Assembly: GCA_010094025.1 (NCBI GenBank)
Contig: ML991773.1
Coordinates: forward strand, 806,001-870,000
Direction of reading: 5' to 3'
DNA length: 64,000 nucleotides
From: Viridothelium virens
Lineage: Eukaryota; Ascomycota; Dothideomycetes; Trypetheliales; Trypetheliaceae
Shown here: positions 23,533-35,202 of the stretch, in pieces
Numbering within the stretch: position 1 is the stretch's first letter
Layout: the number at the start of each line of letters is the position of its first letter
Program-made: the position numbers and the translations under genes
Notes under the pieces: generated by a model
The model's database searches: none
What the model saw: only the letters and a program-made list of their open reading frames with translations
Told to the model about the DNA's origin: nothing

Positions 23533-24539
23533 TGACGAATTCTTTCGAGGGGTCGGTTTCTGATCGGGTTTTTCTTGTGCCACTCTCCTTTTACTGTGTG
23601 GAGTTCTGAAATTGAAATGACCGAATGCGTCTTGGATAAGATAAGTCCTATTCTGACATAGACTCGATGGACTTGAGTGAACATTATTTGCGGCGCTCTG
23701 TCGCAGCTCATCTCTTTTCAGAATATATGTAACGTCTGTATTCATAAGTATTACGGCTTTGCGACGCTGGGACAACGTTTGGAGGAGACTGCTGTGTATT
23801 CGTAAACTGCAGCCAGCCTATTCAAAAAGAGACAGAGACAGCATGAATGAAACACGGTCATCTTCTTGGGGTTCATGAGATGAGAGACTGCCACTCCTGC
23901 AGCATATTAAAGGGGCGATAAGAAAGCCCCAAAGTTGAAACTCATTTCGATTCCGTAAAAGCGGGAACATTGAAGATCTACGGTATGCCGAGGCATGTAG
24001 AGTGTCAATTAGATCCGCGGATGTAGGTAGGTGATTCAAGCCACATCAGTTCTTCATTCGATCTCTAATAAGAAAGAAGACAGGCAGACTTCAGCCAGGT
24101 GTAGGTACGCAGATTACGCTAGCCCCGAAATGGAAGTCTTTCAGGGGTTACACTGCTACTATTCGAGACTAGCGCACCTTCAATACTCAAGTTCGCCCCG
24201 AGCTTCCATCTCTACTCTGTACCTACGCGTCCATTATCTAACCACCTTGGCCAATGCCTATGAGACGGGCTGTTCTGATCGTGATGGCTTACCGTAGAGC
24301 TTCGACGCCTTTTATCGAAATTAATCATCTGTGGCTTGCGAAGAGGCGTACCTCATCCATGGTTGGTCGTTCCTATGGTCTCTACTCTACTGTTTGTTTT
24401 TATCAAGCCTCCACAGTTTCACTCTAAAGATCTCTTATACTCCTTTGCTTTCGCGTTATCAAGCATTGATTATAATTCCTCTGTCAACCTCCTGTTCCCA
24501 CCAGAAGTATCAATACGTTCGTTACATTGTTTGAAGACC
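23533..24539. other. Intergenic, 1.0 kb
   Basis: Lies between two plus-strand genes. Contains the 3' UTR of the PhyH-like gene and the promoter of the hydrolase gene. Pyrimidine-rich blocks lie near 24370-24440. No credible gene. Confidence 0.45.
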
Positions 24540-25947
24540 ATGATTAATATGCATTTTCTACTTCCACTTCTAGTCGCCTTGTTCGCCAGCGATGCCACAG
24601 CTAAAATATGTAGAAATCTAACTGTGGCAGTCAACATTGAGGCACGCCAGGGCGTGTTCAGTATACCGGATCTTCAGGGAAACCTGGACGCGACCGCTTT
24701 CGCGCAGAGACTCACTAGTAACCACGGCAATTACACAGAAGATGCGTTGGACGGATATCAGACCGTAGAGGGTACCTACAACATCTCCACCACTTTCTGC
24801 CAGCCGGACACAAACGCATCAGGAACTACGGTTCAAGTTCTGTCGCATGGTATCGGCTATGATAAGACGTACGTATCCTTGAGACTCGTGTTTCGACGCG
24901 ACTGAGATCTGAATCCATAGTTACTGGGACATTCGCTACGAGAACGGCAATTACAGCTATGTCGACGTAGCGGTCGATGAGTACGGCTACAGCACCGTTG
25001 CTATCGACCGCTTCGGCATTGGTAACTCCTCCCACGGCCACCCGCTGAATCTGATCCAAGCCCCGGCCGAAATCTCCGCCCTCCACGAAATTACCAAGCT
25101 CCTCCGCAATGGTAGCTTCCCAACAGTCCCCACCGCCTTCAAGAACATCATCACCGTCGGCCACTCCTTCGGCTCCATCCAAGTCTACACCCTCTCCGCC
25201 CTCGACCCCTCCGCGCAAGACGCCCTCATCCTAACCGGCTTCTCCGGCGACACCGCCTACCTCCCCGCCACCATCGCCGCCTGGAACCTACACCTCGCGC
25301 GCCTCAACCAACCCTCCCGCTTCGGCAGCGCCCGTCCCCGCACCACCCCCTCCCGCTTCGACCGCCCCGTCAACCTCTACACGCTGCTCGCGCAGAGCCT
25401 GCGGGGCGCCGGCCTGTCAGACTCAGAGGTCCAGCAGGAGCTTACGACCACCGAGCTTGCGAACCTCCTCGCCGGGTCCAATGCCACCTCGACCACCTCT
25501 GACTCCGCCGCTGCTGCGCCGCAAGACCTCCCCGCAGGCTACCTCACCTGGCCGGACTTCTCCGCCAACCAGTACACCTTCTTCTACCCGGGCGCCTTCG
25601 ACCTCGGGCTCGGCCTGCAGATCGAGGCGACAAAGCAACCCGTCACGACGGGCGAGCTGCTCACGCTGGCGTCGTTCCCGGGGAGCACGGGGTTCGCGGG
25701 GCCGGTGCAGGTGGTGACGGGGGAGAAGGATGCGATTTTCTGCGGGGGCGACTGTTATGCTGTCGGAGCGGGAAGTAGCGCAAGTAACATACCAGCGGAG
25801 GTGGCGCCTGCGTTTCCGAATGCGAGCGTGTTTGAGGCGTACGTGCAGCCGAATACGGGGCATGCGATTAATGCGCATTATAATGCGACGGGGGCGTATC
25901 ATGCAGTTCAGAGGTTTTTAGGGGCGAATGGGTTTGGGGCGTCCTGA
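24540..25947 (+). CDS. Secreted alpha/beta hydrolase
   Basis: Two exons, 24540..24868 and 24921..25947, encode 451 residues; the 52-bp intron has GTACGT and CATAG ends. The N terminus is a signal peptide (MHFLLPLLVALFASDATA; the first ATG lies three residues earlier). The fold is marked by the oxyanion/strand segment VQVLSHGIGYDKTYWD, a nucleophile elbow GHSFGS (Ser192), an acid in TGEKDAIF (Asp380) and a late His in NTGHAINAH (about 424). Multiple NxS/T sites suggest glycosylation. It resembles fungal secreted hydrolases of unknown substrate; lipase-, esterase- or epoxide-hydrolase-like roles are possible. Codon usage in exon 2 is very C-rich at third positions. Confidence 0.85.
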
Positions 25948-26179
25948 GTCAAAAATGTGGAGGGGCAAGAAGACGTTTTGGGAGTGCATGTACAAAGGGT
26001 CTATTGATACTGTATACATCTTCAAATGTACTGTATCTAGGTATCGTCTAGGGGAACATAAAAAGAGTTACCCAATTTGAGATGTGTCAGTCGCTCAAAA
26101 TGCTATTCAAAGTAGTTCTTACCCCAGAACCGACTCGATAACCAAAATGCGGGGCTTGTTTAACTTGCCAATCCACCAC

Positions 26180-28489
26180 TCATTGTTTTAGATCCACTCC
26201 TATGCTACTCAAGTAGCTGCACCGACTTCTCTGATCCTCTGGAACTGTCTCTATTGCCGTAGCGTTAGTGACGAAGTGAATTCTTGCTTCACTCGTTCCA
26301 TATTGATCCCAATGAGGGGTGCCTTTGAAGCGATGAGTGTTTGGATTATTGGCTCTCACAAAACTCGTCCAGTAGCCTTGCGCAACGGGGACAATAGCTG
26401 CGTTTGTGGTGTTGTAACTGGCTGGGGCACCGCCATTGGTATTATTAGGTCCCCAAATTGCGTTGACTATTCCGTTGATGATCAGTCGTTCCTCCCATAA
26501 GACTCGGAAGGGAACCTTGAAACATACCCTCGACGGTGTGGGGAACACCGAAACCTTCTACACCTTGTGTCGGATCAACAACATCCCAATGGTAATTCCA
26601 AATGGGAACATTGAGCTCGCTGTACTTTCTTGATATAAATATACCAGGGCAGATGTATCTAACCTCGCCATACGCGTTTGACTAGAGAACTAATCAGTAT
26701 GAAGTCCAAGATATGCAGGTCTGTGGTAGATATTACTGCTTGTCGCCAAAATCTCGAAGTATTAACAAATGTTGGAGTACCATCAACCGGATAAAGTGAG
26801 TTGATTTTGGCAAGTTGCTGCAAGGTGAGCGCAGGGAATTGGTTCTTCAAAAAATTGTCCGAGTCGCCGATGGTGGCCGTGGTGTTTGGTGTAAAGATCG
26901 TGCCCTCGTTAGTGTCTGGATTGTAATTAGTGCGCGGATGCAAGGAGGTACACGGGATGGCTTGATGTAATAGAACCAAGGGTGAACAAATAGGAGGCTG
27001 ATGAGGGTAAACCATGACATCTATACGCCATGATCCCATGTCTCTTCAAAGCTCGCTTTCGGTCTGCGGAGGAAGGCATACACATCGAAGGATTAGGTGG
27101 TGATGTGAGACGCCTCAGCCGAATCATATAGAAGGAAACGGTGAAAGAGCTAGAATTAACTTACCATCACCGTAGATACCTGGGACGTGAACGAATGCCC
27201 CTTTGTCAAAAGCACTGTACGTATAGTCTGTGACGAAATCGTTATCAAGAGTCGGCCCGTACATGTAGAGCGGAGGAGATGAAGCGCCTGGAAACGGGAT
27301 GTTGAAGCTTTGGCTCTGGAAATACGTCGTATTTAGTCCACGAAGACAGGCTAGCGTGTCCTGTGCTGATGCGCATCCGGTTCGGATCACGAGTGCGTCA
27401 TACTGGTATTGCGATTCATTAACGGTTCGAACGGCGGCAAATGATTGTGACTCGGCAGCGGTGGCGGAGAACAGTCTATCATCTCGGCCGCCATAGGCAG
27501 TGAGTTGCAGAGTAACGGATGCTGCCAGGATTAAAGGCGAAACCAAAATGGCGCAGACAATTTACTCACCAGCCCCGGCTGAATCGCCAGCCATAGTTAC
27601 GCGGCTAGGATCTCCACCGAACTGCTCAGATTTAGCGTAGTTCGAGATGTATCAAAGAATACATGGTTGGGTTTAGACAGGAGTCGGATAGCTCCATGGC
27701 GAATGGAAGACGGGGGGATCGAAGAAGACGTTGGAACGTCGAACGAAAATTGCTGATAGGACCAGATTGAAGCATCTCTTACCTTGCAAATATTTTTTTG
27801 CACCTATTGGGCCCATAGTCAGCACTCGCAGAAAATATCCAGATATTAGGGACTCACCCATTCTAGCGCTTTTCTTTGGTCTTTCAACCCATTATTCGGA
27901 CTTGCTACTTCTTGAGCCGCCAGGAAGCCATAGGCTCCGACTCGATAATTGATGGCTACCGTAATAACTTGCAAGTCACCCGCTGTAACGATACCACTTC
28001 CGTTCAAGTTGGGGTTCGAATTCGTATTGAATCCTCCGCCTTGTATGAAGAAATAGACTCCCAATTTGGAGTTCTCAGTAGCATTGGACGGTGCATAAAT
28101 GTCCAAGAACAGACAGTCCTCTCCATAGCCTGTGGCATTGGCAGCTTGGCCAGTTCCAATGCAAATGTTTCCGTGCTAGACTCAAGTATTAGCCATGGCT
28201 TCGTTGATCGATCTTTTCCACGGCGAATTTTCTTTCTTTCCGCTCTTGAAAGTTCCATTGTTCTTACCGTATCAGCTATTTGGAGGGAGCCGTTGCGAGG
28301 GGGATCCTGGGGAGCAGCAAAACGCAAATTCCCGACGGGCGGGGCCCCATAACGAAGGCCTAACCATTGTGTGATGCCATTTTGAAGCGGAACGCCTTGA
28401 TAACGTGAATGACCCAAATCCACGAGCGGTTCTACGGCAGACACGCTCTGAAATGCCGCGACAAAAGAGAGGAACTTTAGAACAGACAT
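26180..28489 (-). CDS. Secreted type-B carboxylesterase
   Basis: Eight exons on the minus strand: 28489..28268, 28175..27858, 27803..27783, 27621..27570, 27521..27165, 26915..26737, 26681..26528 and 26466..26180; 529 residues. Exon 3 is a 21-bp micro-exon, and introns 3 and 5 are unusually long (161 and 249 bp). Residues 1-18 form a signal peptide (MSVLKFLSFVAAFQSVSA); an in-frame ATG 45 bases upstream is possible. Type-B hallmarks are EDCLFLDIY, the oxyanion FIQGGGF, and the nucleophile elbow AGDSAGA (Ser201). GVPHTVE near the C terminus probably holds the catalytic His. The family hydrolyses carboxylic esters and includes fungal lipases and cinnamoyl-type esterases; the substrate is not decidable. 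The gene is convergent with the hydrolase, 232 bp apart. Confidence 0.9.
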
Positions 28490-29697
28490 AGCGAGGAGGA
28501 AACGGAGAGGGAGATATGGAAGACATGAGGTCACACTGGAAAATTTATACTACAGACCTACCTAACCGCTTGCCTACCTGGGGGACGTATTCGGAGGGAG
28601 CGGCGTAGGAGCGACTCGGGCGGGCCTTCAGAGCCTCACCCGGGCCTTCTAATTCGACGTCTTACCATGGGGTGGCTTGCTTGTACCTGGTGATGATGGG
28701 GCGGGTGCTAGATCTAGCAAGCGAAGAACAAATCCACTGCGGGGAAGCGGCAATTAATGCGGTGTGTCGGTGAAAAGTAGGTTTATCCGGGTGATGTCTG
28801 CGTGGCTGGGAGGCTTGGCCGAGAGGAGGAAAATTGCATGAGACATCGACTGCCAGATTTTGCAGTTGATGCATGCACAAAAGTTGTACGAATCGACAGG
28901 GTACCGTAATGTCCACACCCAGCTGCACATCTTATTGGGAATTAGTGGAAGATGGAGTTCGGTAATTGATAGATTACCGTCCGATCTTGCATGCAGAATC
29001 AGTGTAGCCAGCATTTCCTACTGCGGATATCATTGTGCATGTATAGAGCTACGAAGATCCTCTAAGTTGGAGCGTTGATTGGTCGTAAAAGTAGTACACC
29101 GTACTCGCTACCGCTTTTGACAAGGCCACCCCTTCAGATCTCACGTCATCAATAACCCATGGACTTGTCCAACAGGGTTCTTGGATACCACATAGCTCCT
29201 ACTTCGAATCGAGAAGGTGGACACTTGGTGCAGTTACGATGCCTGCGAGCGTGCCTTCATCACTAAACCCAAGCCTACTCCGAGACGTATCCTTCAGGTA
29301 TGTTCTCCAATTGGAGGTTGTTTCATACTACCAAAGTTCGGAGACTCATTTTCAGAGCAGGCGCAACCAAAAATCACGGGCCGGGGACTCGTTGTCAGCG
29401 GTTTTGTGAGCGGAATGTGAGCGGAATGTGAGCGGAGATGTTGATATTGAACGTGGGTGGGGGCCAGAGCACCTTGGAGAATTCAGAGGGTTCCGTATTA
29501 CTCCTCGTCAGGCGATGTATAGGTTCGGACCTAAAACTGGACGACGAAGTCTCCGAGCTTCACTCCGCAAGAGCCTCTCTCACCCGCCGAATAGCTGTCG
29601 CCCGTTTCAGCAGAGCAGCTGGAGCTGGTTTGTGAAAGACCCAAAGATAGGGCTGGCTCAGACACCAATACATGAAGTGAACAGATTTGTACCCGCA
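28490..29697. other. Intergenic, 1.2 kb, with a short tandem repeat
   Basis: Contains the carboxylesterase promoter (CCTACCTA-type motifs at 28557-28580) and the 3' UTR of the COA1 gene. The tandem repeat at about 29405-29436 is the only structure seen. Open frames here (up to 109 codons) have no recognisable content. Confidence 0.45.
29405..29436 (+). repeat. Three-copy 11-bp tandem repeat
   Basis: The unit GTGAGCGGAAT occurs three times in direct succession (the last copy ends GAGAT). It lies in a gene-free region 270 bp beyond the COA1 stop. It may be useful as a strain marker; no function is evident. Confidence 0.75.
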
Positions 29698-30372
29698 TTA
29701 CACGGTCGCCTCTCGCATTATATTATCGTCGATAACTTGGGGCAAAGGACTGGATGATTGCGGCCGAAGTAGTTGTAGGGTTCTCCCGTCTTCCATAGTC
29801 AGGCTCCATTCGAGTGTTTCGAACTACACCAAATTATCAGTCTCTCAATCCATTAAATAGCTCTTCAAAATATCGGACAACCTCATGAGATGCCCTGGTC
29901 TGCAAGTACTTACGTAGCCCATACGCGTCTTTCTTTCACTCCGAAACCTCATCAGTCCCTTTGCCTTTGTCCCCTTCACCCAGAAGCTGATATTTATCCT
30001 CCCGTGCAGCTGATTCAATTCACCACGGATCCACGGTACTTTGCTAGCAAAGTAAACCTCGTCACCAAGGGCTTCCCGAGCATCTGCATTGGTGCGGAGT
30101 GCGTAGAGAGTGCTGCTGACGACGGAGGAAGACGACTTTTGGTAGTTGAAAATTGCGAAAGTGGAGGCGGTGACGATGAGTAGAAATGCGGGAAGTGTAC
30201 GAAGCCATCGATTCGTACCCCGGATAGATGGCAGAGCGCGATCAGACCGGCGGCTCATGAGAGGACCAGAACCTGGTTTCGGAGCAGCAATGAGGGTGCG
30301 GAGTTGAGAGACCGCATTGCGTTTTGAGAGAAGACGGCTGCCTGTGCGGAACCGGAGTGATTGTGACAGCAT
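29698..30372 (-). CDS. COA1: Cytochrome c oxidase assembly protein Coa1-like
   Basis: Two exons, 30372..29914 and 29823..29698, encode 194 residues; the 90-bp intron has GTAAGT and TGTAG ends. The N terminus is basic and Ser-rich (MLSQSLRFRTGSRLLSKRN), a likely mitochondrial presequence. One transmembrane segment follows (LPAFLLIVTASTFAIFNYQ, about residues 60-78). Beyond it lies the conserved Coa1 core: DEVYFASKVPWIRGELNQ, then INISFWVKGTK and an ending EWSLTMEDGR. Coa1 sits in the mitochondrial inner membrane and helps mature Cox1 with Shy1 and Mss51. I took the second in-frame ATG as start, because the longer form lacks a presequence character. It shares a 239-bp promoter with the next gene. 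Confidence 0.88.
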
Positions 30373-30611
30373 CTCACAGAGTCTGGTCGATGATGTGTGA
30401 CCGGCGACTATATTCGATGAGAGATGTAGTCGTATTGTAAGTATTATTAGTTGCTGCTGCGGAGGTAGGTCAAAATGGATGAAGGATTCCGTCAAAGATG
30501 GAAAGCTCAAGCTTGGGCCGCAACCGCGGGGAGCTCCCTCGATACAAACAACGACCTAATCCAAGTACCTACCTACCGGCCCATCAATACCAGCTTGAGC
30601 TACGGTGCAAC
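30373..30611. promoter_or_regulatory. Divergent promoter between COA1-like and membrane-protein genes
   Basis: A 239-bp head-to-head intergenic region, including CCTACCTACC at 30567-30576, a motif common upstream of fungal genes. Shared control is inferred from geometry only. Confidence 0.45.
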
Positions 30612-31394
30612 ATGACAGCAGCAAGGCTGAGAAAAGCCTTTCGCTACCCTAGTGAGAGTGACAGCGATGGGCCTGTTGAAGGCATAGACGAAGAAGGTGC
30701 GCATGAAGCACCTCTGCGCCTGCACGTCACTGAAGATCGTACCAGAGCAAGATAAAGTTATCAGCAAACTCAATACTCAAGATGCAGTACAGAACGCGCT
30801 TTACACCGTACGCATACGATCGTCTCGCTCATGTCTCATCTCCAGCTATACATCTTTGAATACAAACTGACAGCCTAAGTAGAAAGCGTTTCTTGCTCTC
30901 GCGTTGCTTCCACTACCGTGGTACTTGACTACCCTGTTCAGTCAACCGACTACGCAAGACCTGCTTGTCGTCATAATCAGTATCACGTCGCTTCTCTCTA
31001 CTGCCTACATCGTATACTTCATGCCTCCGCGCAAGATCGATAAGAAAGGGAAACGGCCGGTGTATATTGCAGAGAGGGAGGAGGCCGTTGGGCCAGTACG
31101 CAAATATCTCATATCGCTGGTTGCTGCACTCTGTACGGCTCTTGCCATCAACGGTATCAGCGTCGCGAGAAAGCTCGGGCATGATGAGCCTTGGATTACG
31201 AATCCGCAGATATGGTGGACCTTGTTGCCTAGTGGTGAGTGTGTCATTTGTCTAATCATTTCTGAGGCAATCAAATAACATTTACTGATTCTTCTTCAGT
31301 GATATTTGGATTAGTCATGTTCGCTAGGAGTCAAATGACCCCAATCGATACTGCAGAATTACAAAGAGCTCGCTATCCTTATAAAGGCGCTTAG
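30612..31394 (+). CDS. Conserved small multi-pass membrane protein, unknown function
   Basis: Four exons, 30612..30696, 30746..30807, 30883..31234 and 31300..31394, encode 197 residues; introns of 49, 75 and 65 bp keep phase. The N terminus is polar and acidic (RYPSESDSDG). Three hydrophobic segments follow: about residues 52-65 (AFLALALLPLPWYL), 73-95 (DLLVVIISITSLLSTAYIVY) and 130-150 (ISLVAALCTALAING), with a fourth at VIFGLVMFA. A basic loop, PPRKIDKKGKRP, separates them. It ends RYPYKGA. I do not recognise a named family, although the intron-rich, well-kept structure argues for a conserved gene. Divergence from COA1 hints at, but does not show, a mitochondrial link. Confidence 0.75.
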
Positions 31395-31664
31395 AAATCT
31401 GATCATCCATCGTTGCAATCTTCCGAAACAAGATCAAGTCTTCGGGACTGGAGGCTCGAGTGGGCGGTCGTGTAGCATTGAAAGAGAGAGAAAGGTAGTT
31501 GTCAGCAATGAGGTACAACAAAGCACTGTCCAAGTAGGTGTAAGCAGTCGTTCTACGTCGAAATGAGCACCCTGAGCTCTGCGGGTTGCCTTGGTGGACG
31601 TTTGTGCACAAGGTACGATATGTGCTAAGCTAGCATGGAGAAAGTGGACTGAGTGTTTGCAGTA

Positions 31665-34600
31665 TTACAGATCGATGGTCTCCGTGAATCGAAGAACACC
31701 ATCGGCTTTCGAGACGCCGTCAACTCCAGAAGGAATTCCATGAGAGAGCACTGGAGTGGCGTAGCTTGTACTGGCTTCCGTGTCAGAGATATCCGAAATC
31801 AGTACAAGACCTGCAATTTTGATGGATTCGATCAGTGCAGGAACAAGTTTCTGCGAAATATTAGAAATAACAAGTCCACATGGTAAGAAAGCACTTACCA
31901 AGAGCCTAGAGCTGCATATCAAGCCCATGAAGTTGTTGCCTTGGGCTATCCGAACTGCCTCCTTAACAGAAAGTGGATTTCGAATCGTGCTCTGAGGCGG
32001 TTGCTGAACATCAGGGGGAGAGATTGGGTCAGATGTCAGCTGGTGACAGAGAAGGACAGGATCTGTAGAATATTTTGTAAATGCAAAGCCACTTAATCAT
32101 CAATTAGATATCGCAGGAGCACTTACAGTTCGGCTGCTTCCAATTCAACGCTGTAGAGAAATCGGGATTGGATGATGTGAAGACCATGGACCGCACCAAC
32201 TGTTCCGATTTTTTGCGCAGGTCACGAGCATGATCGAAGACGACCATTAAAAGCGCATCGGCGACGTCATTTATATTGGGAGTAGGACCAAGTTTCAAGT
32301 TCTCTTCCTCTTTTCTGGTTGGGTAGAGGATATGCACCTCTGTTTTGATGTGCGCAGGAATCAGATTGAGTGCCTCCCGCAGCGAAAAGAAGGATGCGGC
32401 TAAGCTTCGATGAAGAGTAGGAATGTCCAGATTATGCTGAGCTATCTGTTCGCCAAGTGCAGTCCTGTCGGTACCTTGTTGACGGGCGACAACACTCACT
32501 TGAGCGTATGTAAGACTACTGATAGGGTAATCCAGGCCGCAGTGGTCGACCTTCCATCGAGGGTAGATGATTGGCACACCGTCGCTAGTCATCTGTACGT
32601 AGAGTCTTACGTACTCCCCAGAAAGACTGGACCCGGTAATGAGGGCGTTGGGTTGTGATCCGAGCTGACTCGTTGCTCTCCAGTAGGTCGCGAAATGCGT
32701 GATTTCAAGTGGTATGCCCGGGTACGGTGTTATGACCTGGAAATTGAAACTGATGCGACCAATGACTCTCAGCCGCGGATCGAAGAGCTCGAGGTGCCAA
32801 TTTCCAGAGCTACTAGCTTTATTCGTGAAGACTCTCGACGAGGCAACGCTTCTTGCAATGACCTTCGAGCCGAAGGTTGGATAAATGTCGAAATCTATAC
32901 TAAACGTATTCAGATTGTCAATCTGAAAAGAGATGACTTTGAATTCGTCTTGTATCGGTAGAAGAAGGTTGCGCGGTATAAGGTCGGAGGATTTTGAAGA
33001 AATTGTGAGACGAGCTGCAGGATACTTGCTATCGTCATAAAACTGCACCGCATCTCCTCCCACATTGTCAAAGCTTATCACAACAAAGGTCTTCGTATCC
33101 AGGAAATTGTGCCCGTAGCGTCGCAACGGAATAATTGGCGGCGGCAAAGATAAGTCAGGGATACCTTCGGACTCTCCTGTTGAAGAAGCATGCCCACCGG
33201 AAACAGGTATGGTAGCTGCTTGTGGAGCTGGGAGCGGGGATGGCCGCGAAAGACCTGATGTTGTAGAAGCCAGCAATCTCATGCATTCAAGATGACCCTC
33301 CCACGTCGCATAGTACATGGCAGAAAGACCTTTTTCATCGAGAATTTCCGCATTGGCACCACTATTCAATAAGGTCTTCAAGGATTCCACGTGTCCTTCA
33401 CTTGCTGCATGGAATAGCGGGGTCCATTGATAGAGGTTGTCTGCCTGGTCAAGATTAACACCATAATTTCGGAGCATCAGTAGAAGTCGAGGGCTTCTCC
33501 CTGCGCGAGCGACCAAATGCTGAGGGTAAAGGCCTTCGGCGTCCGGAAGAATTTCAGGACGATGCTCCAATAGAAGATCAACTATGGCAATGGACCCATG
33601 TTGGCAAGCTAAATTCAAAGGTACATGATCCGACTCATCAGGGCGATTTATTCCGGCTCCGCGATGAAGAAGTCGCTCCACGCAGTTGAGTCTAGAGCGG
33701 ATGACCGCATAAATAAGAGGTGTGAACTTGTCTGAGTCTTTCGTATTGATCGTATCAGGCACTGCGTCCAAGAGCAATTCAATGATGTCCACTCGACCGT
33801 GCATACATGCATAATGAAGCGGAATCCTTCCATAGATATCCACAACTCGGGGGTCTAACCCACGGGACAGGCCAGCATGAATCACAAGCAAGCATCCTGC
33901 AATGGCTCCCTCGTGAAGGCAGTTCCGTTCGTTGACTTCATCAATGTAGCTGAGATCCACCAGGTCCGAGTCGAGTAGAGCCTCAAGAGAAGACTCTGGT
34001 GCATCCGCGATCGTGCTCAGGAAAGCTCTGCTGATGCGCTCGCGAGCCCCTGCTGTCGTTCTTAAGCGGTTTATCCAGTCAGTCACAACCGGCAAGTCAG
34101 CGCTAATGACGGCTTGAAGGATCTGTGAATCCACATCATTTTCACCAGTCTCCTGCACGTGGTCTGTGGCTGCTCTATTGGAAGAAGCCGCATATTGAAT
34201 CTTTTCTCCCTCAGCCCATGCACCGAGCTCGAGAAGACTCGTAGTAGCTTTGTCCGAAAGATCACTGATGACATCTCGATTGAAGCAAGGCTGCACTTCA
34301 ACGGCGCGAGATAGGTAAAGCTCCTTAGTCCGCGACTGCATCCTCATTAGTTTTGAAATAGGATACCAAGGAGCTCATCCAGACCTTAGAAGTCTTGTCC
34401 CACTACTCGACAGTTAGCCCGAAAGCAGAGATTTGTAAGAACGCCAACACCACGGACCTTCTTCAAAATTTTGGAGAAGGCTGTTGCATTTATTTCAACA
34501 AATTGCTAGCTTGAATTAGTAACAATCTCGTAGGTTGAGGGCAAAAACGTACTTGGAGCTTGTTAAGGTCGGAGCTGAACTGTCTGAAGCCTTCTTCAAG

Positions 34601-35202
34601 CGTCACGTAGATCGATGAAGTTCGAGAGCTTGGTGCAGCGTTGCGGGACTGCAACATCTGCTTCTTGTCAAACAAGGTTTTGAGCCTCAGAGTAAGCTAG
34701 CGCAAAATTAGCTAAGCTATCGTATTATGGGGAGGTCATGGCTTCCTCTACCTCTGCTTCTTTCTGCAAATAAAACTTGTTGACTTTCTCTAGTTCACGC
34801 TCCTTTACATTGTCAGTAAATGAAACGATGCGAGACCCCGCACCTTTGACATACCAATCGGAAGAAGAATTTATCCTTATTGGCCTGTAAAGATGCTTGA
34901 GGGTCCGGGATCTCAGATTGCTCTGCTCCATTGCTCTGTGCACCTATCACCGGGGTTGCGCTCAACTTTTTGATAAGCTTGAATAGCGTCAGTCGATCAG
35001 AGGAAGATGAGAATAGGTAGGGATGGAGATTGCACCTGTTTGAGTGCCTTGTAGTCAACGAAGCTCGCGGCATATTCTGGCAGGTCGAGCTGCCGTTTCT
35101 GGATGTGTTTGCCGAACTTCCTGCACCGATCACTTGTATAAGCAATGGCTTTGCCACACAATGGCGACGCGCGGTAATGCAGCGCGTTTCGACCACCCAC
35201 AT
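31665..35202 (-). CDS. PHO81: Pho81/NUC-2: SPX-ankyrin-GDPD-like CDK inhibitor of phosphate signalling
   Basis: Ten exons: 35202..35201, 35120..35036, 34977..34855, 34802..34752, 34696..34553, 34505..34458, 34402..34385, 34335..32127, 32062..31899 and 31850..31665; 1009 residues. The start codon is inferred to be split AT|G by the first intron, and exon 7 is an 18-bp micro-exon. SPX domain: KFGKHIQKRQLDLPEYA, VDYKALKQ, and the hallmark FVEINATAFSKILKKWDK. Ankyrin repeats span about residues 310-520 (GRIPLHYACMHGRVDIIELL and others). A GDPD-like C-terminal region ends GVLRFTETIDL. Neurospora NUC-2 and yeast Pho81 sense low phosphate or inositol pyrophosphate and inhibit the Pho85/PREG-type kinase. 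The exon structure is hand-built but every junction keeps frame. Confidence 0.9.

Noticed and set aside
22939-23775. 278-codon minus-strand open frame
   Set aside because: It lies antisense to the PhyH-like dioxygenase, whose G/C-biased third positions remove stops on the other strand; the translated sequence is Arg/His/Pro-rich without a domain.
29428-29757. 109-codon plus-strand frame
   Set aside because: Overlaps the COA1 3' exon in antisense and starts in the tandem repeat.
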